NCBI GenBank assembly: GCA_963930645.1
Contig: OZ005650.1
Location: forward strand, 229,606,188-229,670,187
DNA: 64,000 nucleotides
Source: Salticus scenicus
Lineage: Eukaryota; Arthropoda; Arachnida; Araneae; Salticidae
Reading direction: 5' to 3'
The notes under the pieces are model-generated. The model ran no database searches and was not told where the DNA came from. It saw only the letters and a program-made list of their open reading frames with translations. Made by a program: the position numbers and the translations under genes. Shown in pieces: positions 21,201-31,791 of the stretch; the first letter of the stretch is position 1; each line of letters starts with the position of its first letter.

Positions 21201-21776
21201 ACCTATTTTTATCCATGCAGAATGTTTCAAAAGGGTTAACTGACTACCAGTATCAACCAAACCAGTTAATTCATTACCACTAATTTTAACTTGTTTACAC
21301 ATATGAGAAGCATGCGATTCATGTAGAGTGTTAACTCTATCTCTGGAAGGAGGTCCGTCATTTGCAGCGGTTCGGCGGCAATCGGTAGACTTGTGTCCAA
21401 AAAGACCACATGCAAGGCACCTAGGGCCACGAGAACGGTTAGGACAAAATTTAGATAAGTGACCGATATCGTTACAATTGAAACAACGTAATTTATTTTG
21501 AGATGCCGGACCAATATTAAATTTGGATTCGCGAGTGAAAGCTGGTTGTGTGTGACCAGTACTGCGTTTTCGACTATCATATGTTTGTTTATAATTAACT
21601 GAATTTCGTTGATTTAAGTTTATTGTATTAAGAGCAGTTTCATAAATACGCAATTTTTCTTTAAATTCTGAAAAAGATTTTGCTCCACAGAGAAGAATTT
21701 TCTCAGAGGGGTTACCCTGTATACCTTGAATGGTGTATTGAATTACCGAAGAATCGTCAATAATAGCATTACGCGG
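18285..21776 (-). CDS. pol: Gag C-terminus plus Pol polyprotein of the Ty3/gypsy element
   Basis: This frame is open from about 21776, just after an in-frame TAA, to a stop at 18285; it has no obvious start codon of its own. Counting residue 1 at 21653, two CCHC zinc knuckles lie at 57-70 and 79-92. The aspartic protease has DTGS at 134-137. Reverse transcriptase covers about 295-480 with YMDD at 445-448. RNase H covers about 588-710 with acidic residues D593, E635, D662 and D705. Integrase has an HHCC zinc finger (H781, H785, C815, C818) and a catalytic triad D848, D907, E943 with 35-residue spacing. A C-terminal LGPYRI motif near 1076 matches the GPY/F module. All catalytic residues are present, so pol itself looks intact; only its link to Gag is broken. 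Confidence 0.95.
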   Translation of the reverse strand, partial: PRNAIIDDSSVIQYTIQGIQGNPSEKILLCGAKSFSEFKEKLRIYETALNTINLNQRNSVNYKQTYDSRKRSTGHTQPAFTRESKFNIGPASQNKLRCFNCNDIGHLSKFCPNRSRGPRCLACGLFGHKSTDCRRTAANDGPPSRDRVNTLHESHASHMCKQVKISGNELTGLVDTGSQLTLLKHSAWIKIGSPPLSKINKSLTGFGFARIHVIGTFNSFITIDDQEFSATISVVPDVSTFYDLIIGCDVIQQANISISPTGVTFSSFSQQNECTADPNFIMTITDDNPKFDIGPNVSRHIRNDINKLLSTYKPNKIKTANIELNITLTDDTPIFHSPRRLPFTERDIVDAQVSEWLKDGIIEPVSSPYASQVVVVRKKDGKHRVCIDYRKLNRKLVKDHYPLPLIDDILDRLQHAKIFSTVDLRNGFFHVPVNKQSRPFTSFVTHNGQFQFRYMPFGLSSCPSVFMRYINAVFRDLIAAGIVLPYMDDLVIPASNEHEAVERLKTVLQTASEYGLDINFNKCQFLHTKIDFLGHIIENGKLLPSPSKTKAVLNYPDLKNVKDVRRFLGLTGYFRKFIPHFSTIAKPLSDLLRKDTPFQFQNEQRAAFQKLKYLLSQEPVLNIFNQNSPIEVHTDASIDGLGAVLLQKNMHDNQFHPVFYFSKKTSDNERKYTSFELEVLAVVEALKKFRIYLLGTNFKIITDCDAFVKALNKKEINSRIARWALYLQEFHYNIEHRTGSRMAHVDALSRAPQCFIIQDSLHIKLLKSQQSDEEVQALKMLLQSTPHDNYTIKNNLLYKTVNGVDLLVVPTDLQHSIIKEAHERGHFAALRTQELINKDFYIPHLKDKIESCIKNCIKCILYNRKRGKQDGFLHPIDKGDAPLHTYHVDHLGPLATTSKKYKHILVVVDAFSKFTWLYPTKSTDAAEVISRLESQRSIFGNTARIITDRGPAFTSTAFKDYCHDQNITHIPITAGLPRSNGQVENNNSTIIAVLSKLSSDNPEKWFSHVPALQQILNSTFQRSIKTTPFQLLFGTKMKNKDDIKILELLNDESTNTFQRQREEQRIDAKKQIRIVQEENRRQYNLRRRPAAKFQINDLVAVKRTQFGPGLKLKQKFLGPYRITKIKPNDTYDVVKCDFVEGPFKTSTCAEFLKPWTDTFATLT

Positions 21777-22642
21777 TTAGCAATTTCGCGCATCGCTAAA
21801 AAATATTGCGTAGCAGTTTCATTAGGACGCATTTTTCTGTTTTCTAACTGTTTATGTATTTCGATGGATGGTATGGTATCCAAAAATTCAGAAATTAACG
21901 CGGCTTTAAATAACTCGTAAGTATTAAGATTTCGTTGCGAAAATAAAAATGTTTTAGCAGAACCATTAATTAAACGTTTAGCAAAGATAAGTTTTTGTTG
22001 ATCGGTAAGACTAGGAAATAAACAGAATTGTTCCTCAATGTCATTAAAGAAATTACGAATAGAATATGAATCATTTCCAGAAAAAGTTCTACATGTACTA
22101 GCTAAATCTCGAAGGAGGAACCAGAAATGATTACTCAAATCAGACATTGTGTCTGCAGCGTCATTCGGAGAAATATTTTGAACACTCGAAGGGAAAGTTT
22201 CGGTTTCTGTTTGGGTTTGAGATTCAAAAACAGAAGTAATAGTGGGAACATTTGAAGAGGGGGTTTGAACAGAATGATTATTTACACTCAGATCGTCTTC
22301 GTCTGACAAAAAACTAGTATCTAATGTTTTCTGAAACTCAGATAAATTAGTAAGTGCTTTAAAAATTTCTTTGCATAAATTTTCCTTACTACCGACTGGT
22401 TCTAAATATAGCGAATTAGCGATTGATATAAAATCAGACAAAGAAAATGATTTTAAAATTTGTTCTTGATGTTTATTAATGTCGAAATCGGCAGTAAAAC
22501 CGCTAAAATTTCGTATACGTTTACGCGATTGATGATCAAATGTTGGGTATCCTAATAGCGTGTTTAGTAATTTTATGGTATTTGTTTTAGAATATTTCAA
22601 AGAATTTGCAACTAGCGGAAGGTCGCCTAATTTAAGGGCCAT
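21743..22642 (-). CDS. gag: Gag of the Ty3/gypsy element, interrupted
   Basis: The 299-codon frame starts MALKLGDLPL. Residues about 66-97 (pattern FSLSDF...LYLEPVGSKENL...IFKAL) resemble a SAP-like helix-extended fold. A low-complexity S/T/E stretch follows (about 112-165). Residues about 170-290 look like the retrotransposon Gag core (FSGNDSYSIRNFFNDIEE, then LINGSAKTF). At codon 290 (about 21773) the frame runs into unrelated residues and stops, while Gag-like sequence resumes in the -1 frame, which leads straight into the zinc knuckles and pol. The break lies within Gag before the zinc knuckles and I see no slippery heptamer, so a single-base loss fits better than programmed frameshifting. 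The truncated product would lack nucleocapsid. Confidence 0.85.
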   Translation of the reverse strand: MALKLGDLPLVANSLKYSKTNTIKLLNTLLGYPTFDHQSRKRIRNFSGFTADFDINKHQEQILKSFSLSDFISIANSLYLEPVGSKENLCKEIFKALTNLSEFQKTLDTSFLSDEDDLSVNNHSVQTPSSNVPTITSVFESQTQTETETFPSSVQNISPNDAADTMSDLSNHFWFLLRDLASTCRTFSGNDSYSIRNFFNDIEEQFCLFPSLTDQQKLIFAKRLINGSAKTFLFSQRNLNTYELFKAALISEFLDTIPSIEIHKQLENRKMRPNETATQYFLAMREIANRVMLLLTILR

Positions 22643-22694
22643 TTTTAGGATGCAAGAAACATAAAATAAGAAAACCGAAGTAAATAAAAAAATT

Positions 22695-22730
<36 letters not shown>

Positions 22731-23533
22731 TAAATATTGGGGAAAAAAAAATGGATTAAAACCAGAACATATATATTTTTAGGAATAATAAATAAATATT
22801 GGGGAGCAGAATATTTCTTTATTCATGGAAAGTAATTGAATATGGGGAAAAATTCTTTATTTATATAAAAATGAACAAACAAATAATTTTAAAGGGCGTA
22901 AAACGGCAATGAATGAATTTCAAATTTTAATTACAAATGAAAAAAAAAATTTTTCTTTATATACTATCATACAAAGAGGAGAAAAAAAAAATGCATGCTC
23001 GTACCTGACATTAAGGGTAGTCCTATATACAGCGTAGATGGAATTATTTTATTGAGCAGGATCAGATAGATGATGAATCCGTGTCACTTTAAGAACGTCG
23101 GGCATGAAGAAAATAGCACACTGAGGAATTTCAAATCATCGGCAGGAACAAAACTTGAAATAGAATCACTTCGGAAATGAAGCACTTTAAGAACAAGAAT
23201 ACGTCGATCATGAAGAAGGGAGCACTAATACTGAAAAACTCCAAGTCATCGGCATGATGTTGGCATATAAAATAATATTACTTGCAACTCTGGTATTTCA
23301 TTAAAAAAAAAACGGACAATTTCGTCCGTTATGGAATAACGTCCATTAGATGAAACGAAGAACATTTGAGAACGTCTATGAAATATTATTCAAACGTCTT
23401 ATCAACTGTAGGATACTTCGTCAGTCATTTTATTAAGAAAAAATAAATGAAACATTCGTCTTCACGCTACTGTTTTTTTTTTTTTGAAAACCAAAGTAGC
23501 GACTTTTCGTGATGCTAGGGGTATTTCCGGATA
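22643..23533 (-). other. Untranslated leader of the Ty3/gypsy element
   Basis: About 890 bp lie between the primer site and the gag start, with a long homopolymer (T on plus, about 22700-22727) and A-rich tracts. I see no coding frame. Packaging or dimerisation signals would be expected here but cannot be recognised by eye. Confidence 0.6.
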
Positions 23534-23546
23534 GGTCGAGCCCCCA
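23534..23546 (-). other. Primer binding site resembling tRNA-Pro
   Basis: Three bases downstream of the 5' LTR the minus strand reads TGGGGGCTCGACC. This differs at one base from TGGGGGCTCGTCC, the classic complement of the tRNA-Pro 3' end used by some retroelements. The position is as expected for a minus-strand primer site. The tRNA identity is an inference. Confidence 0.7.
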
Positions 23547-23549
23547 AAA

Positions 23550-23895
23550 TATAGGGAAACGGCTACAGACCAGTATAACATTACGACATTTATTAAATAA
23601 AGAAAAAGGACATTACAGAAACACTAACATATACATATTTTACGAGCGGAGAAGACCGTCTGTCTTTCACACACCGCTCCACGTCAACTCAATAACTAAA
23701 CATTGGTTTACATCCAAGCGGGAACGTCTTTCCCTCGACAACGATTGAACATCATCTGAATAAAACAGGTGCGCTTCTCGGTGCGTGCGCATACATTGAA
23801 AGGATGATACAAATAGCGACGTAGTAATATCGTCATAACTACATAGCAGTGACGTCATACAGTGGAGATGATAGCCGGGAAATATAATTTCCCAT
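23550..23895 (-). repeat. 5' LTR of the Ty3/gypsy element
   Basis: 346 bp, about 98-99% identical to 15243-15588 by eye. It sits upstream of the primer site in the direction of transcription, so it would hold the promoter. Confidence 0.93.
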
Positions 23896-24379
23896 ATTAC
23901 AGATAAATGATGGTACACATGCCTCCAAATGTTAAATTAAAATCAGACACTATTATACAATTTTCTTTTTATTCATTAAGTGACTATTTGGAAAAATATA
24001 ATTATTAATTTGTAAACTTTGAGCATAGTCAAAAATCATCTCCCATAAAAAACAAAATATTTTAAACTATTAGTCAACTTTTGAGTGTGCAAAGAAATGT
24101 AATTTTTAAAGCGTTTTCTGGAAACTTTAAAGCGATTTGATTTAATACTTTTTTTTCTGTAAAAAGAGCAATTAGATATATATACGTTTTTAGTTAATTC
24201 TCTAAAATTATTGCTTTTGATTTTTTAAAATTATTCTTCAGTTGTTACCTATATCTTTCTTTTAAATAAGGAGATAATTTTAATCTTATAACTCTAAAAA
24301 TATTACGGCTCATGCAATGAATAATTCTTCATTCTTTATTTTTTCTTTCTTTCTTTTTATTTAATGCAGAATTCCTTTT

Positions 24380-24545
24380 TAATTCATTCCGCAGCATTGT
24401 TGGTGTATACCTTTTTTTCATTTAACATTTTCAGAAGAGTAATTTTTTTCTTATTCAAACGTAATTACATATTAGAGAAAATTACTATACAACGAAAGTG
24501 GTGTGAAAAAAGGGCGGATGCTAACAATGCTACGGAATAAATTTA
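24380..24545. mobile_element. Small foldback element, family D copy 1
   Basis: TTCATTCCGCAGCATTGTTGG on the left (24383 onward, one base shortened here: TTCATTCCGCAGCATTGTTG) pairs imperfectly with AACAATGCTACGGAATAAA on the right (ending about 24543). TTTTTTTCA pairs with TGAAAAAAGGGCGG. The same termini occur at 45755-45957. Confidence 0.6.
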
Positions 24546-24715
24546 AAAGTTGACAGCTGTAACTTAAAAATTTATATTCATAAACATTTTTGGGGTTCTT
24601 AAATTTGGTAGTCCTAAGGTGATAAGTATAAATTTTAGAGATAAACACTAGAGGATTGCCCAGTGAGTTTTTTCCAGTTTTGGGTTTTTTTTTTCTTAAC
24701 CTCCCGATATAGAAG

Positions 24716-25534
24716 CAGTGGCGTATACAAGGGGGGGGGGGGGGGTTTGGGGGTTTAAACCCCCCCCTTGACAAAATGTATGATAAGAAAAATTAGGCTG
24801 TTCCTTACATTTGTTTTCACATTTCAGGCAGAAAAAATGTATGGCAAGCGTAGAATATTTTTTTCTACGAAGTGGTTTAAAATTATGACTAACTTTTTTT
24901 TTCATTACTCTGCGATAAACACTCCTGAAAATAACTAAACCACTTCATTTGCGCGGCGCGAAACATGGTTCCCCTGAAAACAATTCTCTGAAAGGATGTC
25001 ACCTTTACGAGTTCATACTCAAGGACAAGAGGGGTCGACCATATGGGGAAGGGGTGACCATTGAAGAAGTGACCTTGAAGGAGTGACCCAAACAATACCC
25101 CAACAGTAGAAGACATTTTAAATGAACTAGCGAAAACTTCTCGTCGATTAGACTTCGCTCTGTAAATAAGAAAATTCAATGAAATATTTTGTGTAACTAT
25201 GTATTGAATTTTATGTTTTGTGTAGCAGTTTGTACAGGTTCTACGTCATTCGTCGCTAATTAAAGATTTTTTAGTTTGATCTTCTAATTGGTGAGTTTGC
25301 TTTACTGTTTTTCATTTTCTTCCTCTTATTTTCGGCAAGTAATTATGATATTTTAAAAGATTGTTAAACTTAATTAAAAATTAACTTAATTAAACTTAAA
25401 TAAGCTTAATTAAACCTAATTAAACCTAATTAAACTTAAATAGACTTAATTAAACTTAAATAAACTTAATTAAACTTAATTAAAAATTCGGAAGGACAAA
25501 CCCCCCCCTTGGAAAAATCCTGGATACGCCACTG
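24716..25534. mobile_element. Non-autonomous hAT-type element
   Basis: The 819-bp element starts CAGTGGCGTATACAAGGGGG and ends ATACGCCACTG. It is flanked by a perfect 8-bp duplication, TATAGAAG, at 24708-24715 and 25535-25542. An 8-bp duplication with CAG...CTG ends is the hAT signature. A G-run (about 24731-24746) and an array of ACTTAATTAAACTTAAAT units (25369-25490) lie inside. A 96-codon minus-strand frame (24889-25179) has no recognisable transposase motif. Confidence 0.88.
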
Positions 25535-25542
25535 TATAGAAG

Positions 25543-26081
25543 GATTTTCCATATATAAATTGCATATTTTTCAAGCAATAGAGTAATTTAATGTTCATGA
25601 AAAGTTTAAGGCGAAACTGATTTCATTCACAACAGTAATAAAACACGATTAAATTTCATGCATAATTTAATTTTATGATTTAAAAGTCTGTGTAATACAA
25701 TTTTAAATACTTGAATTTTATCTTCCATCAGAAAGCAAATTCAAAGTTATTTATTTTGCGCCGCACTTGTACAAAAATTTAATATCTTCAAAATGATGAA
25801 TTATACCACACGAATATTGCACTCTTTAATTTCTTATTTAAAAAGGAATAATTATTAGCAATTCTGTATAACGTAACAAAATTTGACAATACTTCAACCA
25901 AAGATTAAACAATCTATCTTTAATTTTAATGATGACAAAAGTTAGTTAATCAGCGTAATTAAGATTAACTGTAACTATGATGTTCAGTGCACATATCAGT
26001 TATTTTCCAGTTATTTATCAGTTATTTTTATTTGAAATTGCTGTTATACTCAAAGTCCTCATGTGCAAATTTACGTTACAG

Positions 26082-26136
<55 letters not shown>

Positions 26137-26769
26137 CTTATTCCTTTTTTTTTAAACAGTGACTGACTAAAATAATTTATTACTTGTATTTATGTATTAT
26201 AGAAATTAACAGAAGTACACAATAATAGTTGAATTATCGAAAACTAAAATGAAGTTTTTAGCTACATACTGTCTATATGTCATGAAAAACGTGGATGTTA
26301 ACAAATATTTGTTAAATCAGAAAAAACTAGATAATTACACCCCCCTCCCCTCCTTTTACACTGCTAAAATTTCAACAGAAAACTACTAGTAATCATTTAT
26401 CATAACTCTTACGTGAAATCAATGAGAAAAAATAAAAGGAGACGTTAAAAACCTGTTTTATATATGCATTTAATGGCTAATATTAATTTAATTAGTTATT
26501 GACGAGAATACATTTGTATCTTAGAATATTTTCTCTAAGATAGAAACGTTCATTTAAAATTTTTATTGAGAAATTAAATAATAAAAATAGATAAGAATGC
26601 AGCATAAACATAGCGAATCTCGTTTACAAACTTTTAATTAAAAATTATTATAAATTCACAGAGACTCCGGATAAACATTTCATTAAATTTTCAGAAATTG
26701 TTTACAGTGTATATTAAAAGAATTTTCAATGAAACGTTTTTTTATGTACACAGACCACTCCCTCTTCAT
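25543..26769. other. AT-rich stretch with an ATT microsatellite
   Basis: I see no gene. An uninterrupted (ATT)n run covers about 26084-26135; the open frame across it is poly-tyrosine and not real. Confidence 0.7.
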
Positions 26770-27250
26770 TTTAAAAATCCCATTCGTTTTACCTCCTTTT
26801 CTTATTACAAAGGTATTTCAGAGAGCATAGCAAAATTAATGAAATAGTTAATATCTCTACGTCAATTAAACCTCATCTATGTATTAGTAATTTACTTTCT
26901 AACTTTAATCCTGCTATTTCTCCTCTTAAACATATCGGTATTATCTATGATATTCCGTGTAAAAGTTGTAATTCTACATATATAGGTAGAACTGGCAGAA
27001 TCGGTGACATCATGATTAAAGAATACGAACGCGCTTATTAATCTGGTGACGTTAAACCTACTTGTTAATCAGACTTTATGCACTGATCATGTTTCTAATT
27101 TAAAAATGTTATGGTCTTAGCTTTTGGTTTGTTTAAACATCACGCGTGTTTATAGATGTCGTGCTTTGCTACAATCCTGTTCCTTGAATGAAGCTAAAAT
27201 GGTACCTCCGAAATATAGAATTCTCACTTGATGTTTATATTACTAAATTG
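26770..27250 (+). pseudogene. Penelope-like element fragment with GIY-YIG endonuclease
   Basis: The plus strand encodes a stop-interrupted relic. A piece resembling the end of a Penelope reverse transcriptase (PYYKGISESIAKL-like) is followed by GIIYDIPCKSCNSTYIGRTG, the start of a GIY-YIG nuclease with its preceding cysteine pair. Degenerate downstream residues include several stops. RT joined to GIY-YIG is diagnostic of Penelope-like elements. The 5' part of the RT is absent. Confidence 0.72.
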
Positions 27251-27642
27251 TCACTGTTGTACTTGTGACGCGTTAGCACTGATGAGCAGTGACTTACAGC
27301 AAAAAGGTCCGACTTATTTTTAATGATTGTAAATTACGTCTATGTATATTTTTTTTCTAAATAAATAGCTTATTTTCGATATTGTTTTACTGTTATTCAG
27401 CATTGAGAAGTAAAAATGTTTAATTATATCAAAGCATAGTTATAAATTTGGATTAAAAGATAAAGGTATCATTTTTAATTTTTTGGGAGACGTTTGGGCA
27501 TGCTGTAAAATATAAATCCATTTGCTTTAAATCTATTGTAAACCAATGATTAGTAATTTGAATTGGCAGGGAGAAATAAATTTGAAAACACAATTGTATA
27601 AATGCCAACTTGCACGGTTTTTTAACACCAGTATTACTTTGC

Positions 27643-27686
<44 letters not shown>

Positions 27687-30600
27687 TAACTTATTGCAAA
27701 TTTCGATAAAAAAAATTCCAGTAGAAAAAAAAAGTACACGTTGGAACTATGCATGCGTAAAAATTGAGCGCTAGGTGGGTGCAGACTGATTAGTTACTAA
27801 ATATACAAAATTATAGGAAACGATGAGATTTGAATTAGAGCTTTTCTGACGGGCACTTTAACCAATTAAACCAATACAATCATTTCAGGCGGTATACAAA
27901 ATTACCTTATGTAAAGCACAGAAATACTTTAAGTGCGAAGCTATCACAGACAAAAACATAACAGAAAATTCAACTTCAATAAAAAACATAAAAAAAAAGA
28001 AGAAGAAGAAGAAGGGTGTTTTAAATTTAAAGCCTTTGTCTGTCTGCGTGTCTAAGTGTTTGTGGCAGTGTAGCTTTCAAACGAATAGACCGCTTTCAAA
28101 GCGATTTATTATTAGAATGCTCATTTAATCAATCGATGTTTGATAAAAATCTGTTTTATAGACTTTTTTTTAATTAATTAAGTTCAATTAAATAAATTTT
28201 TCAGTCTACTTTGCTTTTGCAATTTTTGCTTTCACAGCACACATATATATAGGGAGAGAGAGTAATTTGACGCTTCTCTCAATAAGTTTCGATATCACTG
28301 ATCTAGTTTTCGTAAAGAGGTAGGCTATTAGATGTATTAAACAGCTGCAGCTGTATTTTATTTATTTATTATTAACAGAAAATTGACTTCTGTGAAATAA
28401 TTCATTTTCCTTATCATGTAGCTTTAATTTATTTTTAAAAAAAATTATGTATCATAATCGGAAAACATATTTTTTAAGTCGAAACAGAGTTTATCGTGCT
28501 CTAATTTGCTTTAACACCTTACCTTACCTACTTATTTTCAATAAGCTTTTCTAAAATAACCATTTACTCAGCTCAACGCAACTATAAATCTCTTTCAACA
28601 AGCAATGAAACCTTATTGAATATATACCTTCCTTCTCCAACAAGCATTCAAAACGGTAAAAAAAGACAAGTAATTCCATCTATTCACTCTTGAAACGATG
28701 ACAAGAAATTCAAGTGATGCTTCGCCAGGACAAGGAAAAGAATCTAGCCCTAGATAACTTGGGATAATAATTTTAATGAAAAATGTCCAACCGGAGTTAA
28801 CTTGTGATAGTAAGGTAGGAGGTTAATCATATTGTTTTACATGTGTCTTAAAGATATACGTATATTTGTGTATAAATGACATAAATTAAAGTTTATTAAA
28901 AAATGATTCGATATGATATTTCATTAATAATTTTAAAATTGAGTATTATCTGTATTACAAAAAAGTAATTTTTTTATTTTGTTGTGCTATTATAATTTTT
29001 TTTTTTTTTTTTTTTTAGAATAAAGAAAAAATTTTAGGATAAAAAATATTTTATTGTTTTCTGCTTCTAACATGTTTCTCTTATGCATAATAGGCGGTAT
29101 AACTATATATGTGCATACCAGTCTGAATTCTTGAAGTAAGTTTCTTTAATATGATAAAATAAACATTCACCTTTAAAATAAAGGAAGTATACCAAGAAAG
29201 CAGCATAGCAGATGAAATTTGCCTCAGATTTAATTATTCCTGGCCATATACATGTGTTGTATTTTTCAGCTATCTATTTGTTATCCTCTAGTTCTCATTT
29301 CTTCCCCAGCATTTTTATTTATGAAGATTTTATAGTGCAACCACGTTTCCTACGCCTAGCAGTGAGAACGAGTCCAAAATCTTAGAGGGGTAACATGGTG
29401 ACCGATAGGTAGGGATTTAGTAAACTATCATTCATTCAGTTTTCCCTTATATTCCGAACGCGCAGAGGCTTCCATGGTCGCAAGAATTGTGGTCAAAGAT
29501 TACCAATATCTCTTTTTAGTTGTGTTTATTTTCTTTTTGGAAAAGTGGAATGCATTAAGTTTATTCTTAGTTTATTTATTTATTTATTGAAAAAAAAAAT
29601 ATATATCTTCTTAATTCAGATTTTCAATGGAATAATTAGTTCAACTCACGTCAGTATTCAAATTTTGCAAGATGCAATTTTCCATCGCATAGCATAAAAA
29701 TTTGCAACCTGGAAATCTTCTCATTTCACTTTCATGTTAAGTCATATATTTATTTGGATTAAAGTATAAAAATTCTTTAAAATAATCGTGAGTTTTTAAT
29801 CAATTTTAACATAAATTCACACTCGGCTTTAAATCGAGATTATGAGTTTGATGTCTGAAAATTGCAAATTTTAATTGAAAATTGGACATTAAAAAATACT
29901 AATATTTAATAAATTTCAAGGGCACCTGATATGACATTTTAAAATTTGTAAGCTAGCGTTCTTTCAATTGAAATTTTTAGCTTTTATTGAAAAATAATAT
30001 TTAATTGAATTCAATGTCGGGGATTTTTATAAAGCTAACTTTATGCATATTAAATAAGTGGCTGAACAAAATGAAACACTTTTTGTATTTGTATATGATA
30101 CTACAACAATGTAAAATATAGTATTACCTTAAATAAGACTTGCATATAAATAAAAGTTGACTTTAAATAGGAATTGAATTTCAATTATTAAACACAAAAA
30201 AAAATAATAATTAAAAGGCTTCAAAACTGACATACATAAAAAAAAAAATAAAAATAAAAATAACACTTTTTTTGTTCAACTCTATACATGTCTAAAGTTG
30301 TTAATCAAAAAATTTTAACACCTTTTAAACCTTTTAAAATTTTTACTGAAACTTTGAATCTAGAAGTTCTTAATATCTTAGTTACTTCTTTTTTATGCTG
30401 CACATAAAAGAGCTCTACGAACTAAAAAAAGATTATTTTATTGATATTTATATTTTTTTCTTTTCAGTTAAAATGCAACATTCTAACTAAAAAATCTAAA
30501 GCCAGACACCAGCGGCAAAAATTTTGATGTCACAATTGCCTTATTAGACAGACGTTTTATACATGTAAGCCAGCACGCAAAAAGACTAAAACAATGTAAA

Positions 30601-30906
30601 ACAAATGTGACACCTTGACAGAAAACTCAGCTTTGATAAAAATTATTCTAAAAAGGTTCTTTGAAAATTAATTTTGAGCTTATAAAAGTACGTATTTTTT
30701 ATAATAAAAAAATGCTCTAAGTATTATTATTTTTAAAGTAATCAGTTTTTTAAAACAAATGAATTAATTTAAACAAAAACACTTTCAATATTATTTCTTT
30801 AAATAATAATAATAAAAAAGAATATATTTTGATTTGGGTACAAAATAAATTAATAACATAAAATAGAAAATAAGAATTTGCCTATTATTTATTTTTACAT
30901 TCTCTT
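27251..30906. other. AT-rich stretch, nothing identifiable
   Basis: It holds homopolymers and simple repeats (poly-A then TA, 27641-27688; GAA, 27998-28014; T-run, 28998-29016) and a CAGCTGCAGCTG palindrome at about 28341. I see no coding or RNA gene. Confidence 0.6.
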
Positions 30907-31260
30907 ACCCATAAGGTAGAGAAAATATTGTTTTTGGGTCAAATTTTCGAACGCGAGTTTTTGTTATATTTACATGTTCTGGTGTCCCCTGGATACGAAA
31001 ATCATGTTTTTAGCAAATGGTCTGTGTGTATGTCTGTGTGTCTGTGTGTGTGTGTCTGTCTGTTATCAGCATATCTCAAAAACAAATTATGGCAGAAATT
31101 TCAAACTTGGTATTCAAAATGTGTATCATATAAGGATGCCGCACTAAACTTTTCGTTAAGATCAAGCAAATGGTTCGTGTACAGGGACACTCAAAAGTAT
31201 TCAAATACATTACGTCTATGGGGGAAATTGCAGGTAAGTAGAGTTTAACATCCATAGACT
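30907..31260. repeat. Dispersed repeat family F, copy 1
   Basis: It shares an ordered series of motifs with 48799-49085: GAGAAAATATTG, a TTTGGGTCAAATTT-like string, GG(T)GTCCCC-GG-TA, GAAAATCA(T/G)GTTTTTAGC, a TGTGTG or TGTCTG run, and TATCA(G/A)CATATCT. No coding capacity is recognised. Confidence 0.6.
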
Positions 31261-31336
31261 GCACTAAACCAAATGGAATTAGTATAAATATTTTGTAATA
31301 TAGATAGTCAACAGGGAAAAAAAATTGTGTATGTAG

Positions 31337-31395
31337 GAGCCTCGGTGGAAGTCCCCCCTCGAGGGGAGTAAATTTTCATGATGGGTATCTTTCAT
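31337..31395. repeat. Family B remnant, inverted
   Basis: CCCCCCTCGAGGGGAGTAAA followed by a GATGGGTATCTTTC string is the reverse complement of the C/G-run hairpin of the family B copy around 17620-17680. Confidence 0.6.
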
Positions 31396-31659
31396 TAACT
31401 AATTATCATATAAAACTCTCCCGAAGCCTAATTTGAATTGTTTAACACAAGTTTACATAACAGTACTCGTTATCTTACCTCTTAATCAGCAACCTGTGTT
31501 TATAGTATTAAATTTCTGGGTAAGAGAAAGTCGTGTGAGTGACACACCAGATTATTATTATAAGGAAAAAGAAAAATAATCTTCGTAAGTCATTTTTTAA
31601 ATAAATTTTTTTCACAAGATCAGATTTCAAGAAAGCGAAGCAGTGTTGCCAGATCTGGT

Positions 31660-31791
31660 GGATTTGTTATTCAATAATCACCAATAATTTTTAATTGTAA
31701 CGTTTCCATAATCATTTCGAAGATTGATAGTCTATTACGTGTATCAAATATCACTTCTCAAAATTATTGGTGATTATTGAATAACAAATCC
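31660..31791. repeat. Perfect 32-bp inverted repeat with 68-bp loop
   Basis: The arms at 31660-31691 and 31760-31791 are exact reverse complements; the left arm starts GGATTTGTTATTCAATAATC. This fits a small inverted-repeat transposon or a long hairpin. No flanking duplication is obvious. Confidence 0.85.

Larger units (their letters stand above)
15243..23895 (-). mobile_element. Ty3/gypsy LTR retrotransposon, near full length
   Basis: The element is 8653 bp and flanked by the 5-bp duplication ATTAC (15238-15242 and 23896-23900). In minus orientation the order is 5' LTR, tRNA-Pro-like primer site, ~0.9-kb leader, gag, pol (protease, RT, RNase H, integrase), a ~2.7-kb 3' region with two inserted short elements, and 3' LTR. 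Integrase downstream of RNase H places it in Ty3/gypsy rather than Copia. The LTRs differ at only about five of 346 positions, which implies recent insertion. The frame change inside gag suggests this copy cannot make a normal polyprotein. No clear polypurine tract abuts the 3' LTR. Confidence 0.93.

Noticed and set aside
18304..21580. Short plus-strand and alternate minus-strand frames within pol
   Set aside because: They are shadows of the long pol frame.
15360..23918. 63- and 83-codon frames in the LTRs
   Set aside because: They occur in both LTRs as part of the repeat and have no domain; they are more likely regulatory sequence.
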